Source: an uncultured Angelakisella sp. (GTDB lineage: Bacteria; Bacillota; Clostridia; Oscillospirales; Ruminococcaceae). Taken from it: a stretch of DNA of 9,125 bases. Where the stretch lies: the NCBI GenBank assembly GCA_937914895.1, contig CALGIL010000065.1, positions 1 to 9,125 on the forward strand. The letters run 5' to 3'. A program made the position numbers and the translations under genes. The notes beneath the pieces are model-generated. The model worked only from the letters and a program-made list of their open reading frames with translations. It searched no databases and had not been told where the DNA came from. Every line of letters begins with the position of its first letter. Position 1 is the stretch's first letter. Of this stretch, positions 6,069 to 9,125 are shown one piece after another.

Positions 6069-6499
6069 CGGGACTGCATTACCACTACCAGGTGCCCGGG
6101 GACGACTTTACCCGGGCCGGCGAGGCGTCCGGCGCCGTCAAGGGGCTCCTCAAGCGCCTGGGGCTGGACCCGGAGGTCATCCGCAAGCTGTCCATTGCCC
6201 TGTACGAAGGGGAGATCAACATGGTCATCCACGGCGGCGGCGGAGAGATTGACGTGGACATCGGCCCCGCCGGCATTACCGCGGTGCTGGCCGACCACGG
6301 CCCCGGCATCCCCGATGTGGACAAAGCCATGGAGGCGGGGTGGAGCACCGCCCCCGACTATGTGCGGAACCTGGGCTTTGGGGCGGGCATGGGCCTGCCC
6401 AACATGAAAAAATACGCCGACGGGCTGTCGGTGGACAGCAGGGTGGGGGAGGGCACGGTGGTGACCATCGTGGTCCACACCGCCCCGCAGGGTTTGTAA
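6065..6499 (+). CDS. RsbW/SpoIIAB-like ATPase (anti-sigma-factor kinase fold)
   Basis: This 144-residue protein is a compact GHKL ATPase of the HATPase_c_2 (RsbW/SpoIIAB) type. Known members are Ser/Thr kinases that phosphorylate an anti-anti-sigma partner. Visible motifs are the N-box YEGEINMVIHG (47-57, with E48 and N52 in the ExxxN arrangement), the G1 box DHGPGIPD (77-84) and the G2 box LGFGAGMGLPNMKKYAD (103-119). All residues needed for ATP and Mg binding appear present. No sigma factor or STAS-domain partner is encoded in the window, so its target is unknown. The two DRTGG-type proteins or the HydS-like protein are the natural candidates. It starts at an ATG overlapping the previous stop by four bases; an upstream purine-rich run (about 6045-6053) is only a modest ribosome site. 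Confidence 0.88.
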   Translation: MTGLHYHYQVPGDDFTRAGEASGAVKGLLKRLGLDPEVIRKLSIALYEGEINMVIHGGGGEIDVDIGPAGITAVLADHGPGIPDVDKAMEAGWSTAPDYVRNLGFGAGMGLPNMKKYADGLSVDSRVGEGTVVTIVVHTAPQGL

Positions 6500-6510
6500 A
6501 AATGAAGGAC

Positions 6511-6519
6511 GGGAGGTGG
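6511..6519 (+). promoter_or_regulatory. Ribosome binding site fixing the TTG start of the HydS-like gene
   Basis: GGGAGGTGG lies seven bases before TTG at 6527. A TGA at 6503-6505 in the same frame, and no ATG or GTG between it and 6527, leave TTG as the only start that keeps the complete ferredoxin domain. Confidence 0.85.
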
Positions 6520-6526
6520 AAACCCA

Positions 6527-7837
6527 TTGTCGGAATATTTTCATTCGGTCACCCTGGACCGCGACGCCTGCAAGGGGTGCATCACCTGTGTCAAGCGCTG
6601 CCCCACCGAGGCCATCCGGGTGCGGGGCGGCAAGGCGAAAATTATTAAGGAGCGCTGCATCGACTGCGGCGAGTGCATCCGGGTCTGCCCCCACCATGCC
6701 AAGCGGGCGGTGACGGACTCCCTGTCCGACCTGGAACGCTTTGCCTACACCGTGGCCCTGCCGCCCCCGTCCCTGTTTGGGCAGTTTAACCATCTGGAGG
6801 ATACCGAGATCCTGTTGGACGGCCTGAAGCTTATGGGCTTTGACGCGGTGTACGAGGTGTCCCGGGGGGCGGAGCTGGTGTCCGACGCCACCCGCCGCCT
6901 GCTGCGGGCAGGGGCGCTTAAGCGCCCGGTCATCTCCTCCGCCTGCCCGGCGGTGCTGCGGATGATCCGGGTGCGGTTCCCCCAGCTCATCGGCAATATT
7001 CTGCACCTCCGCGCGCCGGTGGAGGTGGCCGCCCGGCTGGCCAGGCGGGAGGCCATGGAGCGCACGGGGCTTTCCTCCGGGGAGATTGGGGTGGTGTTTT
7101 TGACCCCCTGCCCCGCCAAGGTGACGGCGGCCCGGTCCCCCATGGGCGCCGAAGCAAGCGGCATCGACCTGACCATCGGGGTCAGCGAGATCTATCCCCC
7201 CCTGCTGGCCGCCATGAACGCCCTGGTAAAACCCTCCCCCGAGACGGTGTCCCGGGCCGGCAGGACCGGCATTGCCTGGGGCAGAAGCGGGGGGGAGGCC
7301 TCGGCCACCCTCCACGAGCGGTACCTGGCCGCCGACGGCATGGAAAACGTCATCAAGGTGCTGGAGGAGATGGAGGGAGAGCGCCTGGGGGACGTGGATT
7401 TTGTGGAGCTGAGCGCCTGCCCCGCCGGGTGCGTGGGCGGCGTGCTGAATATCGAAAACCCCTATCTGGCGGCCACCCGGCTTAAAAAGCTGGGGCGGTA
7501 CCGCCCGGTGGCCTGCAGTCACATAGACGGCATGCCCCTGGAGGAGCTTGCCTGGGAAACCGGGGTGGCGCCGGCGGATGTGATCCGGCTGGACCCCTCC
7601 CCCATGGTGGCCATGGAGATGCTGGGCCGGATGGAGGAGATTGAAAAGCGGCTGTACCACCTGGACTGCGGCTCCTGCGGGGCGCCCTCCTGCCGGGCCC
7701 TGGCCGAGGATATTGTGCGGGGGTATTCCCACGAGGATGCCTGCATCTACGTGCTGAAGGAAAAGATGGAGGCGGTCCAGGGCAGCCTGACGGCGCTGCG
7801 GCTGGGGGGCTTTCCTAAAAAGGAGGACTTGCGTTGA
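6527..7837 (+). CDS. HydS-like putative sensory [FeFe]-hydrogenase (group C/D type)
   Basis: This 436-residue protein has two N-terminal [4Fe-4S] ferredoxin clusters (C15/18/21/25 and C44/47/50/54). A [FeFe]-hydrogenase large-subunit domain follows: L1 SSACPA at 137-142 (C140), L2 TPCPAK at 193-198 (C195), and L3 ACPAGCVGG at 297-305 (C298, C302). It ends with a four-Cys Fe-S domain of the kind found in RnfB (C381, C384, C389, C406). All four H-cluster ligands are kept, but Ala139 replaces the proton-relay Cys and the Glu of L2 is lost. These traits are known from putative sensory hydrogenases (HydS, Thermotoga and Thermoanaerobacter types). There is no PAS, kinase, phosphatase or chemotaxis domain, so the signal must pass to separate proteins. 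I favour group D. It starts 27 bases after the RsbW-like gene, and its stop overlaps the next TTG start. Confidence 0.9.
   Translation: MSEYFHSVTLDRDACKGCITCVKRCPTEAIRVRGGKAKIIKERCIDCGECIRVCPHHAKRAVTDSLSDLERFAYTVALPPPSLFGQFNHLEDTEILLDGLKLMGFDAVYEVSRGAELVSDATRRLLRAGALKRPVISSACPAVLRMIRVRFPQLIGNILHLRAPVEVAARLARREAMERTGLSSGEIGVVFLTPCPAKVTAARSPMGAEASGIDLTIGVSEIYPPLLAAMNALVKPSPETVSRAGRTGIAWGRSGGEASATLHERYLAADGMENVIKVLEEMEGERLGDVDFVELSACPAGCVGGVLNIENPYLAATRLKKLGRYRPVACSHIDGMPLEELAWETGVAPADVIRLDPSPMVAMEMLGRMEEIEKRLYHLDCGSCGAPSCRALAEDIVRGYSHEDACIYVLKEKMEAVQGSLTALRLGGFPKKEDLR
7821..7826 (+). promoter_or_regulatory. Ribosome binding site fixing the TTG start of the second DRTGG gene
   Basis: AGGAGG lies seven bases before TTG at 7834, inside the end of the HydS-like gene. 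A TAA at 7816-7818 in this frame excludes an earlier start, and TTGA (7834-7837) overlaps start and stop. Confidence 0.85.
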
Positions 7838-8166
7838 CGGTAAGAGAATTGGGTGAGGCCGCCGGCTTTACCCTGCTGTGCGGGGATGGGGACAGGGTGC
7901 TGTCCGGGGAGGTCTACTGCGGCGATTTGCTGTCGGTGGTCATGGGCCGGGCCCCGGCGGGCTGCGCCTGGGTGACGGTCATGGGCAATGTCAATTCAGT
8001 GGCGGTGGCGGTGCTGACGGACGCGGCCTGCATTGTGCTGGCCGAGGGGATGCCCCTTGCCGCGGACGCCCTGCTGCGGGCGGAGGGGAAAGGAATCCCG
8101 GTGCTGGGCACCGGCCTGCCGGTGTTCCAGGCGGCTATGGCCGCCGCCGGCGCCCTGGGGCGGTAA
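7834..8166 (+). CDS. DRTGG-domain protein (second of two)
   Basis: This 110-residue protein is a probable paralogue of the protein at 5715-6068. Both are small, have Cys-Gly at residues 29-30 followed by Asp (YCGDLLSVVM here, ACGSDMMSDVL there), and alternate hydrophobic strands with helices to the end. The C-terminal strand-helix part reads IPVLGTGLPVFQAA (88-101). The biochemical function of this family is unknown. The TTG start is forced (see the ribosome site entry) and overlaps the HydS-like stop by four bases, implying translational coupling and near-equal synthesis. Its position directly after the HydS-like gene suggests a physical or signalling partnership. The gap to the PHP gene is 37 bases. 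Confidence 0.82.
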   Translation: MTVRELGEAAGFTLLCGDGDRVLSGEVYCGDLLSVVMGRAPAGCAWVTVMGNVNSVAVAVLTDAACIVLAEGMPLAADALLRAEGKGIPVLGTGLPVFQAAMAAAGALGR

Positions 8167-8203
8167 GCCCCGGGCCGGACCATGGATGAAAGGGGGGCGC
8201 GGC

Positions 8204-8911
8204 ATGTCCCTGTATTACGACCTGCATATCCACACCTGCCTGTCCCCCTGCGCGGACGACGACATGACCCCGCCCAACCTTGTGAATATGGCGGTGCTGG
8301 CGGGGCTGGAGGTTATTGCGGTTACCGACCACAACAGCACCCGCAACGCCGGGGCGGTGATGGAGGCGGCCCGGGGGACCCCCCTTGTCGTGGTGCCGGG
8401 GATGGAGGTTTCCACCGCCGAGGAAATCCACGTCATCTGCCTCTTCCCGGGTCTGGAGGCCGCCCGGGAAGCGGGCCGGGAGATAGAATCCCTGCTGCCC
8501 CCCGTGCCAAACCGCCCAAACATTTTTGGCAGTCAATTGGTCATGGACGCCGGGGAGCGGGTGCTGGAGGAAGCCCCCACCCTGCTGCTGAACGCCGCGG
8601 CCCTCTCCATCGACCGGATGCCGGACTGGGCGGCCTCCTATGGGGGAATATGCTACCCCGCCCACATCGACCGGCCCTCGGGGGGGATTTTAGCCGTCCT
8701 GGGCGGCCTGCCGGAGGTCCCTGTTTTTCGCCGGCTGGAGGTGGCCCGGCCCCGGGAATTTTTTGCGGACCCGGCCCACGCCCCCCTTCGGGAGAGCCAC
8801 GAGATCATCGTCAGTTCCGACGCCCACCGTCTCCGGGACATTGCCGACGCCCGGCGCCGCCTGGAGCCTGCGGACTGGCCGGAGCTATCGCCGCTGTTTG
8901 CCGGACGCTAA
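8204..8911 (+). CDS. PHP-domain metallophosphoesterase
   Basis: This 235-residue protein of the PHP (polymerase and histidinol phosphatase) superfamily is expected to hydrolyse a small phosphoester or nucleotide with a di- or trinuclear metal centre. The metal motifs are all visible: DLHIH (6-10; H8, H10), VTDHN (40-44; D42, H43), PGMEV (65-69; E68), EIHVI (74-78; H76), YPAHID (151-156; H154) and SSDAH (204-208; D206, H208). The substrate cannot be told from sequence. It is the last gene of the operon. The chosen ATG has AGGGGGG six bases upstream; an in-frame ATG at 8186 adds six residues but lacks a ribosome site. The TAA stop is the first edge of the terminator stem. A role in degrading a signal made in response to H2 or redox state is inference. 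Confidence 0.9.
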   Translation: MSLYYDLHIHTCLSPCADDDMTPPNLVNMAVLAGLEVIAVTDHNSTRNAGAVMEAARGTPLVVVPGMEVSTAEEIHVICLFPGLEAAREAGREIESLLPPVPNRPNIFGSQLVMDAGERVLEEAPTLLLNAAALSIDRMPDWAASYGGICYPAHIDRPSGGILAVLGGLPEVPVFRRLEVARPREFFADPAHAPLRESHEIIVSSDAHRLRDIADARRRLEPADWPELSPLFAGR

Positions 8912-8941
8912 ACCGCCATGAGCATTGCTCATGGCGGTTTT
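8911..8941 (+). terminator. Intrinsic terminator after the PHP gene
   Basis: A perfect 13-pair stem (AACCGCCATGAGC, 8911-8923, with 8927-8939) encloses ATT and is followed by TTTT within 8938-8941 and then GTGT. It starts in the stop codon of the PHP gene. The T tract is short but the stem is strong. Confidence 0.85.
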
Positions 8942-8987
8942 GTGTACCCGCAAACTTAAAATCGTACAGAAAAGCTTGTGTTTTCTT

Positions 8988-9060
8988 CACTTTTGTCCGG
9001 GCAAAAGTGGCAAAACCTGGTAAGGCCCCATGGATATAGTTTTCCTGTTGTCCGCCCCGG
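8988..9060. repeat. Palindromic intergenic repeat, right copy
   Basis: Positions 8988-9017 match the left copy (68-97) exactly in inverse orientation over 30 bases. After a divergent stretch of 11 bases, CATGGATATA (9029-9038) matches the second block (22-31), and the following TCCTGT and CCGCC pieces also correspond to the left copy. The core folds as CACTTTTG / CAAAAGTG around TCCGGG. The divergent middle and conserved ends indicate two members of a dispersed family rather than a recent duplication. Confidence 0.75.
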
Positions 9061-9080
9061 TCGCGGGCCGGGCCGGCTTT

Positions 9081-9115
9081 TGTTTGTTACTTTCCAGCAA
9101 TGGAAAGGTACCAAA
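9081..9115. repeat. Hairpin-forming sequence at the right edge
   Basis: TTACTTTCCA (9087-9096) and TGGAAAGGTA (9101-9110) pair around GCAA with one bulged G. Outer T and A runs extend the stem towards 9081 and 9115. It resembles intergenic palindromes seen in Clostridia and adjoins the right repeat copy. It may be another part of the same repeat cluster or belong to the next gene's flank, which the window cuts off. Confidence 0.45.
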
Positions 9116-9125
9116 GATTGCCGGG

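Noticed and set aside
6062..7732. A 556-codon minus-strand open frame opposite the HydS-like gene
   Set aside because: It is antisense to a protein with complete Fe-S and H-cluster motifs, its translation is rich in Gly, His and Pro without any recognisable domain, and it lacks a start signal.
1..9125. CRISPR array, transposase, phage or restriction genes, tRNA or rRNA
   Set aside because: No regularly spaced direct repeats, no recombinase motifs and no structural RNA signatures were seen. The mobile-type signals are limited to short inverted repeats.

Overview
The window looks like chromosomal DNA of a GC-rich, strictly anaerobic member of the Clostridia. I would guess an Oscillospiraceae-type fermenter, but only family-level placement is reasonable. 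The grounds are strong AGGAGG-type ribosome binding sites, TTG starts, an NAD-linked [FeFe]-hydrogenase, and intergenic palindromic repeats of a kind I associate with that group. The genes form two divergent operons that start from a shared 272-base control region (5443-5714) and run outward.

Minus-strand operon (5442 down to 280). The order is hydC (NuoE-like [2Fe-2S] subunit), a stand-alone GHKL ATPase, an HndB-like thioredoxin-fold [2Fe-2S] protein, hydB (NuoF-like flavoprotein) and hydA (H-cluster catalytic subunit). It ends at a perfect 40-base palindromic terminator (236-275). HydA, HydB and HydC make up a complete trimeric group A3 hydrogenase. By family knowledge such enzymes couple H2 to NAD(H) and ferredoxin (electron bifurcation/confurcation). 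Gaps between these genes are 17-21 bases, except for a 111-base gap at 4258-4368. That gap holds a 114-base element with 10-base terminal inverted repeats, which also supplies the last codons of the ATPase gene.

Plus-strand operon (5715 to 8911). The order is a DRTGG-type protein, an RsbW/SpoIIAB-like ATPase, a HydS-like putative sensory [FeFe]-hydrogenase (no PAS or kinase domain; the proton-relay Cys is replaced by Ala), a second DRTGG-type protein, and a PHP-family metallophosphoesterase with an intact metal site. The first and third gene junctions overlap by 4 bases, and the operon ends at a hairpin terminator (8911-8941). My reading, as inference, is that the plus operon senses H2 or redox state and relays the signal by phosphoryl transfer and hydrolysis to the bifurcating hydrogenase encoded back-to-back with it. 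The H-box-less ATPase inside the structural operon may be the receiving end. This multi-gene relay is the most interesting candidate system here.

Flanks. Positions 1-231 and 8942-9125 carry no gene I can support. Each contains a copy of the same palindromic repeat in opposite orientation: 30 identical bases plus a second shared block. The two copies frame the whole locus. The hydrogenase maturases HydE, HydF and HydG are not in this window and must be encoded elsewhere.
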